A DNA stretch of 64,000 bases from Salinicoccus sp. Bachu38 (GCF_038561955.2 NZ_CP138333.2:1240001-1304000); one strand, 5' to 3'. Counted from the first letter of the stretch, positions 15,948-25,175 are shown. Numbers and translations: made by a program. Notes: generated by a model from the sequence alone, not told the origin.

Positions 15948-17213
15948 TTATCCTTCCAGGAATTCCAATGCTTTTTCCAAATCGATATCTCCGGAAGTAT
16001 GCTCGGGGGTCCATGGGGTATGAATGTCAGGGTGGATGGCGGAAACAGCATCACCAGCAGTTCTTTTATTCATGCCTGCCATCCTCGAAGTCGGATACCA
16101 TAGCTCAAATAGATCTTCCCACTCTTCTATGACAAGGTTGGAGTAATCATTGACTCCTGCAGTCGCCCGGCCCATGACTGTAGCTTTAGATGACTCCTTG
16201 CAGAATTCAATCAAGACTTCAGACGCGCTGGCACAGTGCACATCAGATAAAACGACGACTTCTTTCGGGAAAGCCTTTCCCTGAATATTAATGACGGGCG
16301 GCTCACCCTCCAATATTTTGAATCCTTTTCCGACATTCTTTTTCATGTCCTCCACGTATTTATACAAGTTCTTTTTGACCGATTCGTCATCGATGTTCTC
16401 AAGAAACTGCCCAAATGCCTTTGCCGTGAGCTCTGCGTTCCGCCGGGTACAGTTGAACTCCTGGATTGAATCCTCAAGCGTAATCGATGTCTCCCCTTCC
16501 GGGAAGAGGTAGGGCAGCAGATTCCTGAATGCCAGATCGCTGCCGCCACCATTTTCCCTGACATCAATGATGAGTTTTTCAGCAGTATTCAATTCCTCTT
16601 CGTATTGCTCAAGCAGCGCCTCTACAGCTTTTACATCGCCGAACGAGGGGAGGGTCATGAAAAGCACATCTTCTTTAAGCCAGTCTACTTTGAACTGGGG
16701 CTTCTGGTCCTGCCGTGCAAACTGTTTCAGTTCCAATATTCTTGTTGTCCCATTACTGCCTTCAATTTCGCAACGGGCATACCTTTGGATGATCGGTCTC
16801 CAGTTTTCCCTTTCTGCTACGGTTTCGAACAGTTCTCTTGCGTGTTTTCCAATGAGCACATTGATCGGTATGCCATCCAAAGAAAGGAGGACATCCCCGG
16901 CCTCCAGACGATCATCATCCGTCACTTCAGTAACATGAAGCTTATCATCAAACCGCCTTGCGCTGAACCCATTATGGTATGTATTGTGTTTTTCGTTGTC
17001 CTTCAATCTGAAATAGATGTGACGGTCCTTGAAGTCGAGCAGATAATCTTCCACAATTTCCTGGAATATCCCGGGGTCGAGCACATCTTCATTTTCCATT
17101 TTTTTTATCTGGGACCTGTACTTTTCAGGATCATCCCACCCCTTCTTGTCCAGATGGCCGGAATAGTCATTATGTGTGATTGAGACGATGTCATCAAAGA
17201 TTTCTGTATACAT
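15948..17213 (-). CDS. S41 family peptidase (tail-specific protease type)
   Basis: A 421-residue serine peptidase of family S41 (C-terminal-processing type). The TSPc core is visible: LIIDVRENGGGSDLAFRNLL followed by VVVLSDVHCASASEVLIEF, where the serine after CA is the likely nucleophile. The first 110 residues form a separate helical domain, then a PDZ-like stretch (ARRFDDKLHVTEV to DVLLSLDGIPI). There is no signal peptide, so unlike CtpA it should act in the cytosol. Start ATG has AGGAGG five bases upstream. Substrates are unknown. Confidence 0.87.
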   Translation of the reverse strand: MYTEIFDDIVSITHNDYSGHLDKKGWDDPEKYRSQIKKMENEDVLDPGIFQEIVEDYLLDFKDRHIYFRLKDNEKHNTYHNGFSARRFDDKLHVTEVTDDDRLEAGDVLLSLDGIPINVLIGKHARELFETVAERENWRPIIQRYARCEIEGSNGTTRILELKQFARQDQKPQFKVDWLKEDVLFMTLPSFGDVKAVEALLEQYEEELNTAEKLIIDVRENGGGSDLAFRNLLPYLFPEGETSITLEDSIQEFNCTRRNAELTAKAFGQFLENIDDESVKKNLYKYVEDMKKNVGKGFKILEGEPPVINIQGKAFPKEVVVLSDVHCASASEVLIEFCKESSKATVMGRATAGVNDYSNLVIEEWEDLFELWYPTSRMAGMNKRTAGDAVSAIHPDIHTPWTPEHTSGDIDLEKALEFLEG

Positions 17214-17244
17214 GGCACCTCCTATTGCGGATATTTTAAGAATG

Positions 17245-17589
17245 TCATTTCAGCAGTCGGATCCGGATGGCAAGTGTTCCCCATTCAACCTCCTGTTCCT
17301 GCGCATATATTTCATAGGTGCTTCCAACCATCTCTTCGATTGTCCGGCTTTCGGCATCCATATCCTTTGCGGGAATATCCCCGTACATAGCGTAGAAGGT
17401 AGGGTAGGTATGCAACTCCACCACCTCCACTGTCAAAGTTTCACCATCTTCGGGGAGCTTTGTGAATCTTATGGTATCCCCGACATCGATTCTTCTTCTT
17501 TTTGAGTCATTCAGCCTGACTTCCACTGTTTTTCGTCCAGTTTTCATTGAATTGAAGGGTGCTTCATATAATCCCATGCTGTATTCCAT
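17245..17589 (-). CDS. ASCH domain protein
   Basis: A 114-residue ASCH-domain protein. The domain runs over most of the protein, from MGLYEAPFNSMKTGRKTVEVRLND to the terminal GTLAIRIRLL, and includes the GDTIRFTKL strand. ASCH proteins are beta-barrels related to PUA and thought to bind RNA or modified nucleosides; some are amidohydrolases of acetylated cytidine. The start has GGAG eight bases upstream. It lies 31 bases upstream of the S41 gene on the same strand, so the two may be co-transcribed. Confidence 0.85.
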   Translation of the reverse strand: MEYSMGLYEAPFNSMKTGRKTVEVRLNDSKRRRIDVGDTIRFTKLPEDGETLTVEVVELHTYPTFYAMYGDIPAKDMDAESRTIEEMVGSTYEIYAQEQEVEWGTLAIRIRLLK

Positions 17590-17720
17590 TGTCTAGTCTC
17601 CATTCGGATCAATTGTAGATGTGAGGGGCGTAAAGTCCATAACCCGATTACTATATATGGTAACATATCAATAAGTGAAAATTTAGAAAAATAAAGTTAA
17701 AAAGATAGGACGTGGTAGTT

Positions 17721-18734
17721 ATGATAAGATATCCAATTTTAGCGGAAAAAACCGAAATAGGAATAACGGCACCATCATCCGGCATCCCAAAAGAGATGCA
17801 TGGCTTATTGGAGTCGTCCATACAGAAATTAAAAGATAAAGGCTACTCGGTTGTTTCTGGTGAGACTGCATGGACACAGGAAAAGGCGAGGTCTGCTTCT
17901 GCAAAAAAGCGGGCGGAAGAGTTCAATGAAATGATGCGCGATGAATCGATTGGCCTTATTTTCCCTCCGTGGGGCGGGGAGCTGTTGATCGAAACACTTG
18001 AATATATAGACTTTGATAATATCCGTGAGAAATGGGTGCTGGGCTATTCAGACATCAGTCTCCTGCTGCTGGTGATTACTTTGAAGACGGGGATTGCTAC
18101 AGCCCATGGAACAAGCCTCCTCGATCTTCGGGGAGAGGAGTCGGATGAAACTACAGGGATGTGGGAATCTGTTTTATCCAATAAAGAAGGAGACACCGTC
18201 ATTCAATATTCATCAGAAAGATACCAGGAGGATTGGGATTTTGATAATCCTACACCCCACATTTTCAATCTGACTGAAGAGACGCATTGGAAGACAGTTT
18301 CAGGTCATGATGGAAAATTCGAAGGCCGACTGTTGGGGGGATGTATGGACACCATTCGGCATTTGATCGGTACACCGTTTGGAAATGTTCAAAGCTTCAA
18401 GGAAGGTCATATCCCGGATGAACCCATCCTCTGGTACCTGGAAAACTGCGAGATGTCTATTGTCGAACTCAGAAGGACACTGGTCCATATGAAACTTGCA
18501 GGGTGGTTCAAAGACGCATCAGCCATCATGTTCGGGAGAAGCTCATCAGACATACCTGTTGAAGATTATACAGTTCAGGATGTATACCAGGACCTTTCAG
18601 AAGAACTGGGTATCCCTATTGTCTACGATATTGACTGTGGCCATATGCCCCCACAGATTACCTTTATAAATGGCGCATATGCAGAAGTAGAAGTGAAGGC
18701 AGGCAACGGAATGGTCTCACAAACTTTCAGATAG
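17721..18734 (+). CDS. S66 family LD-carboxypeptidase/MccF-like serine peptidase
   Basis: A 337-residue serine peptidase of family S66. The nucleophile is S110 in the elbow LGYSDIS; the partner glutamate and histidine fit YLENCEMS and DCGHMPPQ near the C-terminus. The GGCMDTIRHLIGTP stretch is typical. The family includes murein LD-carboxypeptidases and MccF, which cuts peptide-nucleotide antibiotics. The absence of a signal peptide and the HGTSLLD segment lean to the MccF-like, cytosolic side, but the substrate is not settled. Start is the ATG at 17721 rather than the GTG three codons upstream. Confidence 0.85.
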   Translation: MIRYPILAEKTEIGITAPSSGIPKEMHGLLESSIQKLKDKGYSVVSGETAWTQEKARSASAKKRAEEFNEMMRDESIGLIFPPWGGELLIETLEYIDFDNIREKWVLGYSDISLLLLVITLKTGIATAHGTSLLDLRGEESDETTGMWESVLSNKEGDTVIQYSSERYQEDWDFDNPTPHIFNLTEETHWKTVSGHDGKFEGRLLGGCMDTIRHLIGTPFGNVQSFKEGHIPDEPILWYLENCEMSIVELRRTLVHMKLAGWFKDASAIMFGRSSSDIPVEDYTVQDVYQDLSEELGIPIVYDIDCGHMPPQITFINGAYAEVEVKAGNGMVSQTFR

Positions 18735-18830
18735 AACAGAACCCGGTACAATATTGTCTTCTTCCAAAACAGACATATGATCATATAAGGTTCAAGCAGT
18801 TCTAAACCTGAAGACAAGGAGGAAGGGTCG

Positions 18831-19274
18831 ATGGAATTCATAGAGATAAATGAGGATAATTTCTGGAAGATTATTAATATGGAAGTTAATGAGAATCAGG
18901 CCGGATTTGTCGCCCCTAATGTAAAATCTCTGGCAGAAGCCTACTTATACAGAAATGATGATGATGTAATCCCGTACGCTATACAAGACCAGGATGAAGT
19001 AGTCGGATTTATATTGATTGATATCGATGCTGAAAAACGGGAATTTATGATCTGGCGGATGATGATAGATAAAAGATATCAGAAGCGGGGATATGGGAAG
19101 CAGACGATTCAAAAAGCGATTGAAATGGCTAGAAAGACGGGCAAGTATGACGTACTGGTGGCAGATTATGTTAAAGAAAATGAAGTGATGGGAAAATTGC
19201 TCAAATCCATCGGTTTCTATTCCCATTCATTTGATGAGGAGAACAACGAATATGTTTTGCATTACGAACTGTAA
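18831..19274 (+). CDS. GNAT acetyltransferase
   Basis: A 147-residue single-domain GNAT N-acetyltransferase. The acetyl-CoA loop is RYQKRGYGKQTIQKAIE (about 81-97) after the WRMMIDK strand, and the C-terminal VMGKLLKSIGFY strand closes the fold. It resembles polyamine N-acetyltransferases of the BltD/PaiA group by the FIEINEDNF start, but the acceptor cannot be read from sequence. Start ATG has AAGGAGGAAGG upstream. It stands alone. Confidence 0.82.
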   Translation: MEFIEINEDNFWKIINMEVNENQAGFVAPNVKSLAEAYLYRNDDDVIPYAIQDQDEVVGFILIDIDAEKREFMIWRMMIDKRYQKRGYGKQTIQKAIEMARKTGKYDVLVADYVKENEVMGKLLKSIGFYSHSFDEENNEYVLHYEL

Positions 19275-19338
19275 ACAGTTCTATTCCTGGAGTGACTATA
19301 GAATGTAGTGGACATGTCATTTGTTGGGAGGGAAGCAA

Positions 19339-19620
19339 TTGAGTAAAAAAGCATTTCATGTATACAACGTTATTATTTTGCTTCTATTGTTATCGTTTAA
19401 CCTTCTAGTCCTGTTCGCCTTTGGTATCGGGGAGGGTGGAATGGGGTTTTCACAGTGGGTGCCAATAGCGCTTTCGTTTTTGATCTGGGGTGTTTTTTAC
19501 CTCATTCAATTTGCACGTTCCAACAAGACTTGGAGAATAGCCTGGTTTTGTATCATGTTAGTATTTCTATACTTCTGGCAGACAGGTGTTGGTGCAGCTT
19601 TCGGCAGGTTGATTGGCTAG
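19339..19620 (+). CDS. Small membrane protein, unknown function
   Basis: A 93-residue protein with three hydrophobic segments (about 8-27, 34-56, 66-84). Start is TTG at 19339, with GGAGGG about seven bases upstream; an earlier in-frame TTG at 19321 lacks a site. No recognisable domain. It lies between an acetyltransferase and an EamA transporter and could be co-transcribed with the latter. Confidence 0.6.
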   Translation: MSKKAFHVYNVIILLLLLSFNLLVLFAFGIGEGGMGFSQWVPIALSFLIWGVFYLIQFARSNKTWRIAWFCIMLVFLYFWQTGVGAAFGRLIG

Positions 19621-19754
19621 AGCAGGGTCACTTTTATTGTCCTTGGTAGGATAACATGAGGGTTTAAACTGTATGTGACGAAAGATGCAAGGTATCCATT
19701 ACAAAGGAATTGTTGTGAAAAGAGAAAATATATTTCAATGAAAGAAGCTTGATA

Positions 19755-20633
19755 ATGAGAAAAACAGTGGTCATTCTACTCATCATCTCTGTCATCTGCA
19801 TCGCATTTGCTGCGATTTTTGTAAAGTTGTCTGAAGCACCGGCCAGCATCATCAGCATGTACAGAATGATGTTTGCCAGTATCTTGCTGACTCCGATTGT
19901 CTTCAAGTACAGGCGGGAATTGACGAAACCCACACGCAGAGAGTGGGGCGCCCTGATTATTGCAGGACTATTCCTCGCAATGCATTTCGGATTCTGGTTC
20001 GCCTCCCTGCATCTCACTTCCGTAGCAAGTTCTACGGTCATTCTCGCTTTGCAGCCCATTGCTGCGATGGTGGGTGCCTTTCTGGTCTACAGGGAGCGGG
20101 TGAGTGCCAAAGTCGCATTTTCGGTGTTCGTTTCGTTCTTTGGGGTGGTCATCATCAGTTGGGGGGACTTCAGCTTCACCGACTTGAGCGCCATTGCGGG
20201 CAACATGCTTTCCTTCCTGGGCGTCATAACCGTTGTCTGCTACTTTATGATCGGACAGAATTCCGTCCGGAACCTCACGCATTGGGTCTACAGTTTCATT
20301 GTATTCGGTATCGCCGGGTTCTTTCTATTGATATACAACATGGCCACCCGGACGGATTTGTTTATGTACCCACCAAAGGAGTGGGGACTATTCCTGCTGC
20401 TTGCGATTTTTCCCACGATTGCACATGTCATATTCAATTACCTGCTGAATGAGGTGAGTCCGACAACGATTTCCATGGCCATGCTGCTCGAGCCCGTTGG
20501 TGCATCCATACTGGCATTCTTCCTGCTTTCGGAACACTTGGATATATATCAAATTTTCGGGGGAATCATCGTACTGTTCGGTGTCTACTTCTTCCTGTTG
20601 AGCCAGCGGAAGCGGAAATACATGGAAAGTTAG
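19755..20633 (+). CDS. EamA family (DMT) transporter
   Basis: A 292-residue drug/metabolite transporter with ten hydrophobic helices in two EamA repeats (about 5-135 and 148-285). Typical marks are PASIISMYRMMFA, LTSVASSTVILALQP, and in the second repeat LLNEVSPTTISMAMLLEPVGASILAFF. Such proteins export amino acids or metabolites; no substrate is visible. Start ATG 19755 has only a weak AAAGAAG site. Its last 68 bases overlap the convergent acetyltransferase gene. Confidence 0.88.
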   Translation: MRKTVVILLIISVICIAFAAIFVKLSEAPASIISMYRMMFASILLTPIVFKYRRELTKPTRREWGALIIAGLFLAMHFGFWFASLHLTSVASSTVILALQPIAAMVGAFLVYRERVSAKVAFSVFVSFFGVVIISWGDFSFTDLSAIAGNMLSFLGVITVVCYFMIGQNSVRNLTHWVYSFIVFGIAGFFLLIYNMATRTDLFMYPPKEWGLFLLLAIFPTIAHVIFNYLLNEVSPTTISMAMLLEPVGASILAFFLLSEHLDIYQIFGGIIVLFGVYFFLLSQRKRKYMES

Positions 20634-21087
20634 GAACGAAATACTCTACATTTTTTATAGATTTTTTGAACATAAAACTTGATTTGTCATAATCTATTTT
20701 TTCCTCATAGAATCTGTGGGCCTCTTTACGTGCCAATACGGATGAAAGGGCGAAACTTTCATAATTATTCTTTTCAGCCCATTCATATACGAAATCAAAA
20801 AGCTTCTTTCCGTGACCTTTAGATCTGATCTTATGGTCTGTGACCAGATCACATACCCAGACCAATCTACCGTAATAAAGTGTAATCATAGATTTGAATC
20901 CGCAGACTGCAACTATTTCCTCATTTTCGAATAGGACATGCAAAAGATAATTATCTACTTCTTTCGCTTCTTTTACAAGATCCACATACTGTAATTCATC
21001 CAGGTGTGTCCTCAGTTGTTTCATTACAGTAAAGTCACTGCGAATTTCTCCATCTGTATTCAATTCTTTTATAATCGATATTTTCAA
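20566..21087 (-). CDS. GNAT acetyltransferase, overlapping the EamA gene
   Basis: A 173-residue GNAT-type acetyltransferase; CoA loop DHKIRSKGHGKKLFDFVYEWA (about 82-102) and the ARKEAHRFYEEKIDY closing helix. The domain ends near residue 147 (SSFMFKKSI); the remaining 25 residues, rich in S, R and T, read through into sequence antisense to the EamA gene, so the tail looks like a stop-codon loss. Start is TTG with AAAGGAG nine bases upstream. The substrate is unknown. Confidence 0.75.
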   Translation of the reverse strand: MKISIIKELNTDGEIRSDFTVMKQLRTHLDELQYVDLVKEAKEVDNYLLHVLFENEEIVAVCGFKSMITLYYGRLVWVCDLVTDHKIRSKGHGKKLFDFVYEWAEKNNYESFALSSVLARKEAHRFYEEKIDYDKSSFMFKKSIKNVEYFVPNFPCISASAGSTGRSRHRTVR

Positions 21088-21123
21088 GTTGTTAACTCCT
21101 TTTACATCGATTTATTAATATAC

Positions 21124-21886
21124 TCAGGCGTAACTTATTGTCAATTCCAAAAAGGCTTTGAAATTCTCTTTCTTCTCAATATCAAGGCTATGGTTATTGA
21201 ACTTAAAGGTAGCCAGTGGGCAGTTACGCATCAAATCTGCTACTTCCTCCCTGAAGCCATGAGGACACTGTGCATCATGGCTGCCACAATAGACATAGGT
21301 TTTCACAGGAGTTTTCTCCAGTTCTTTGCGGAAATCATAGTCCTTGAGCTCTGATTTGTAGTAATCAATTTTGCACATCAACATTCTTCCGCTTTCTTTC
21401 CGAATAAGCAGTTCATAGTAGGCGTTTTTCCTGTACAGTGACATCATTGTCAATTCCGCGGACAGGGTGATGCGTTCTTCCCATGGTGTCTCCGGTTTGT
21501 GAAGTTCTGCAAATATTTCTTCATCCTCTTATTTTTTGGGTTATTCTTGCTATAGAATAGATACGGCCTGGAGACTCATATAATGCATATAGCCCACCCG
21601 CAGTTATCTTTGAGAGACTATTCGGACTCATCACTGCATATTTCAAAGCAAGGAACCCCCCAATGGAATAATTGGAAAATGTCTATTTATTGAACCATAG
21701 TGATTCTCTGATCGATTCTAAGTAGTGAATGGCATCTTCCATGTTGTATGTATATTCATCAGTTTGGTCGTCAGACCGCCCGAGACCGCGCAAGTTGATG
21801 AGATGGAAAGTATAGTGTACGGATAAAATCTGAGACATGATGTTGCCCTTCTTATTAAATTCACTGTAGAAGTGCGTAAAGGCCAA
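21124..21886 (-). pseudogene. Decayed alpha/beta hydrolase gene
   Basis: Three pieces of one alpha/beta hydrolase are spread over different frames. Residues such as FHLINLRGLGRSDDQT (about 21785-21830) lie in the first frame. The nucleophile-elbow region NYSIGGFLALKYAVMSPN (about 21600-21670) is in a second, with a serine before GG. The C-terminal YVYCGSHDAQCPHG (Asp region) and NNHSLDIE (His) lie in a third. Stops and frameshifts near 21530 and 21685 break it, and the N-terminus is short. It probably belonged to the proline-iminopeptidase-like group. Confidence 0.8.
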
Positions 21887-22516
21887 AGGCAGTTTTTTAC
21901 TTACTTTAAAAATTTCAAATTATCCTGGTTCTGTATCCAACATTATTGAAAGAAATATTCAATTCCTCCTTTTTGATATTAATAATATCTAAAAATTTAA
22001 TCTTTAATTTGATATAATTATTGTATAACAATTAAATACCAATAGTATAATGTAAATGAAACTTTTTTATTCAAAAGAAGTTATTTGAAAAGATTTTTCT
22101 AAAGCTTATTTCCAGCATGTTGAGACTCCAATTTGTTCAAGCGAATGAAGGATTCATAATCAAGTATTCATAGCTTTGGTTGTATCCTTTATAAATGTGA
22201 ACGTTGAAACTATACTCGCAATAAGAGGTGGGTTATTAAAAAACAATCGTTACCTGGAAGCTGATTTTTAGTTTTTCAAAATATAAAGTCATTACAATCT
22301 CGGCAACAAAGTGAGGATGACTGGTTCGCTTATCTCGATAGTGAATATATCCATAAATACATTTACTAGATATAATCAGAAAGTACAACAGTGAAGAAAA
22401 ATGTAATAGTGCCTACATAGTTATCATAAACGCAATAAGGAGTAATAAGAATCTAGATATTTACTTATAAAATAAAACACAGCCTAATGATAATTAAGTG
22501 AAGGGGAGGGGGAAAT
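21887..22516. other. AT-rich intergenic stretch, no gene seen
   Basis: About 630 bases of markedly AT-rich sequence with stops in all frames. The only coding-like piece is a 34-codon frame without a start near 22265-22370 (ending DSEYIHKYIY), probably chance or remnant. An unassigned promoter for the nuclease gene must lie here; a GGGGAGGGGG ribosome site precedes the start at 22517. Confidence 0.6.
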
Positions 22517-23413
22517 ATGAAAACAATACCTTATGAAGTGTCAGAACAAATAATTCAATGCTTCGGAAAATGCTTCCATTTAAAAGATACTGTTGCTGCA
22601 TTTATGATTTCATCTGATGTACCGTACTCACTTGTCAATAAATATCGACATGAATATAAATTTGTTTGGGCGAGAAGAGTTCTAGAGGAATTGTCTACTA
22701 CAGAAGAAGGTAGGGTGATACAAAATAGAATTTTAACTAACCTTTATATGCTAAGAGATTTACCAGATAAGACAGTTAAAGATAGAAACACTGGTTTAAA
22801 AACATTACGACAACTAAAGAAAATAGCTTTAGAAAATAAACTAATAGAACAACAAGAAAAAGAAACTCATAATAGTAAGGAAAAAATTGAGAGAGAAAGA
22901 TTACTATTAATAGAACAAAGAAAGGAGCGTTTAGAACAAGTTCGCAAGTCCTTTAACGAAGCATTAATAATGACAGATCGGCAAAAAGCTGGATTTATAC
23001 TAGAAGATATTCTTAAAGAACTATTCGAAGTATTTGATATAGACTATAGAAAATCCTTTCGTAATCCAACTAACACTCAACAGATAGACGGCCATTTTAA
23101 ATTTGAAGGCTTCGATTATCTCGTTGAATCAAAATGGACCACTAGCTTTCCCGACTCAGCAGATATTTCTAGCTTTAAAAATAAAATTGACTCTAAGCTA
23201 TCAAGTACTAGAGGTATATTCATCTCGATAATCGGTTTTAGAGACGGAGTAGTTCAAGAATTCAGTGGAAGAGACTCAAAAATTATTTTTGTTAGTGGCG
23301 AAGATCTTATTCATGTTCTTGAGGGAAGATTAGACTTGCATGAAGCTTTAAGGATGAAAATTAAAAAAGCTGCACAAGAAGGGGTAACTTATTTTTCTGT
23401 TTCTAATCTTTAA
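22517..23413 (+). CDS. PD-(D/E)XK nuclease with helical N-terminal domain
   Basis: A 298-residue predicted DNA endonuclease of the Mrr-type PD-(D/E)XK fold. The C-terminal half (about 155-298) has E163 in an LEDILKELF helix, D191 in QIDGHF, and E204-S-K206 in LVESKWTT, that is the D-x12-ExK pattern, followed by the TRGIFISIIGF strand. Residues 1-85 form a compact helical domain (KDTVAAFMISSDVPYSLVNKY), and 88-150 a highly charged coiled coil. I recall such proteins only as uncharacterised 'restriction endonuclease' genes. Codon use is strongly AT-rich relative to neighbours, a sign of transfer. No methylase is next to it. Confidence 0.8.
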   Translation: MKTIPYEVSEQIIQCFGKCFHLKDTVAAFMISSDVPYSLVNKYRHEYKFVWARRVLEELSTTEEGRVIQNRILTNLYMLRDLPDKTVKDRNTGLKTLRQLKKIALENKLIEQQEKETHNSKEKIERERLLLIEQRKERLEQVRKSFNEALIMTDRQKAGFILEDILKELFEVFDIDYRKSFRNPTNTQQIDGHFKFEGFDYLVESKWTTSFPDSADISSFKNKIDSKLSSTRGIFISIIGFRDGVVQEFSGRDSKIIFVSGEDLIHVLEGRLDLHEALRMKIKKAAQEGVTYFSVSNL

Positions 23414-23424
23414 GTTAACTTATA

Positions 23425-23770
23425 AAAGTGGATATATTGAAATGGGCTGAAGTGTATAGTGATGCCCATACACACCTGTGTTCGATCAAATGGAAAATTT
23501 CAGACAACGTCTCTCCTTTTTGAGGCATATTAATGACAAAGGACTTCAACGTGTCATTGCACTGCTTATAAGGGACAGTAGTCTGTTGTTTTAAGACACC
23601 ACTCAAGTCACGAGGGACCCCAATCTTAATTTTTTCATATTCTGTATGTAAGATGAAAGAATACACACTATTTCTGAAATTTCCGGAATTGAAGCCAATG
23701 CAATCACATTTTTCATAGTCTCAGAATGCTGGTATTGCTGTTTTAAGCAATGTATTCTCTGCAGTTTTCA
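23425..23770 (-). mobile_element. Remnant of an IS256-family transposase gene
   Basis: The minus strand keeps degraded pieces of an IS256-type N-terminal region: YEKCDCIGFNSGNFRNS, then HTEYEKIKIGVPRDLSG, PYKQCNDTLKSFVINMPQKG and LSEIFHLIEHRC, and, after a frameshift, YGHHYTLQPIS. This matches the family pattern of SGNSRNGxY, TEYGELxIxVPRDRxGEF, VAPYxRxNDTLE, YEKGxTxxEI and YGHHYTPQTIS. Stops (for example before DYEKC) and the frameshift kill it, and the DDE catalytic part is missing. The original insertion was probably in the gap between the two AT-rich genes. Confidence 0.78.
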
Positions 23771-23981
23771 GGTGACTGAGAAAAATTCTTGCAACGTCTT
23801 CTTTTTATTTATTCATTTATACAAGATGTTTTACGCTCTCAATTAAAACCCAAAATATATTTTAATTTGTGTGATGGACAACTTAATTAGTAAAAATAGA
23901 ATACTCTTAAAATACGTTATTTCAAAAGTTAGCTTTAGTAGAATTAAGGACTACCATGCTAAGGAAAAGAGGCTTAGATAG

Positions 23982-25175
23982 ATGTATGAATGCGTTGATC
24001 AAGAAACGATTTTCAATTTGATTAATACTCCTGAGGATGAAATGCATGATTTTAAACAAGTGTGGTATAAAAAGAGCCAAAAACCAGAAATGGTGAGAGA
24101 TATATTTAGCTTCGTAAATACTACTCACCATAGGGTGTGTTATCTAATAATAGGAGTAACAGATCAACAAAAAGTCGTTGGAGTAGAAGAAGATCCTAAT
24201 CGAATGAATCAACAAAATATGATTGACTTTATCAGTCATTTGCCTATTGCTAATGATGCTATTCCAAAAGTTTATGTACAAAAAATAAAGATAGATGGTC
24301 ATGAGATTGATATTATAATCATCCCCAATACTAGAAATGTTCCTATATATCTATCTTCAAAATATCCTCAAAAAGGGCAAGGGAAGCCTCTTAATCCTGG
24401 GCAAATTTTTTCTCGCATAGGGGATGTAAACACACCGATTACTGAAACAACGAACTTTTACCAAGTGCAATCCTTATGGAGAAAACAATTCCATTTAGAT
24501 GTTCCTATACAAGAGCAGTATAAATATGTATTAAAAGATACATTTAATTGGTCTTATATAGAGCAAGATGAAAATCATGGGTTTGTATATAATCTAAATC
24601 CTGACTTTTTTATAGCAATGGAGGACGACGATATAAATCGTCATCAAGTAGAGGCGTTAAGCATTGACCAAATTAAAGTAAGGATGGGTTGGAATTTTTT
24701 AAAACTAAAGTTTAGAAATTTAACGATTTCTTCATTACTAATAGTTTCAATTGATGAATCTAGATATTACATGGTTGTTCCAGATCATCACTTCATTAAA
24801 AATAATGATAACAGGAACCATCCCTTAGCATATTATGCAATGATAGAAGAAACATTTATACATTTAGTTGATAAAATGATTAACCATGCTCCTAATTCTT
24901 TTACTAACTATGATAGCCATTCGAGCGAAAAAACTAGGAATAATATTGTAATTTACCAAAACGAAGAGGAAAAAGATGAGATACATAGTAAAATTTTAAA
25001 ATTATATCCAGAGCTTTCAAATTCAATAGAACCCTCGTTGGAAGAAGTGGAGGACTATTCAAGAAAGGTGAAATCTCAAATTGATAAAAAAAGTGGATAC
25101 AACGAAGATAATATTCGTTATATTCTTCGTCAAAGGAATTTAGCACAATTAATTAATAACTATATATACCGTTAA
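23982..25175 (+). CDS. AlbA_2 (Schlafen-type) domain protein
   Basis: A 397-residue protein. Residues 15-165 fit the AlbA_2/Schlafen-like ATP-binding domain (PF04326): EDEMHDFKQVWY, VRDIFSFVNTTHHR, CYLIIGVTDQQKVVGVEED, and the IPIYLSSKYPQKG strand leading to IFSRIGDVNTP, where an R-x-G-x-N/T-like motif is usual. The C-terminal 230 residues match nothing I know; they contain the WNFLKLKFRNLTISSLLIVSIDE strand region and a charged tail. Start ATG has AGAGG about nine bases upstream. Composition is AT-rich. The proximity to a predicted nuclease suggests defence, but this is inference. Confidence 0.75.
   Translation: MYECVDQETIFNLINTPEDEMHDFKQVWYKKSQKPEMVRDIFSFVNTTHHRVCYLIIGVTDQQKVVGVEEDPNRMNQQNMIDFISHLPIANDAIPKVYVQKIKIDGHEIDIIIIPNTRNVPIYLSSKYPQKGQGKPLNPGQIFSRIGDVNTPITETTNFYQVQSLWRKQFHLDVPIQEQYKYVLKDTFNWSYIEQDENHGFVYNLNPDFFIAMEDDDINRHQVEALSIDQIKVRMGWNFLKLKFRNLTISSLLIVSIDESRYYMVVPDHHFIKNNDNRNHPLAYYAMIEETFIHLVDKMINHAPNSFTNYDSHSSEKTRNNIVIYQNEEEKDEIHSKILKLYPELSNSIEPSLEEVEDYSRKVKSQIDKKSGYNEDNIRYILRQRNLAQLINNYIYR

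Noticed and set aside
22265-22370. Coding-like frame ending DSEYIHKYIY
   Set aside because: No start codon; bounded by stops, no recognisable family.
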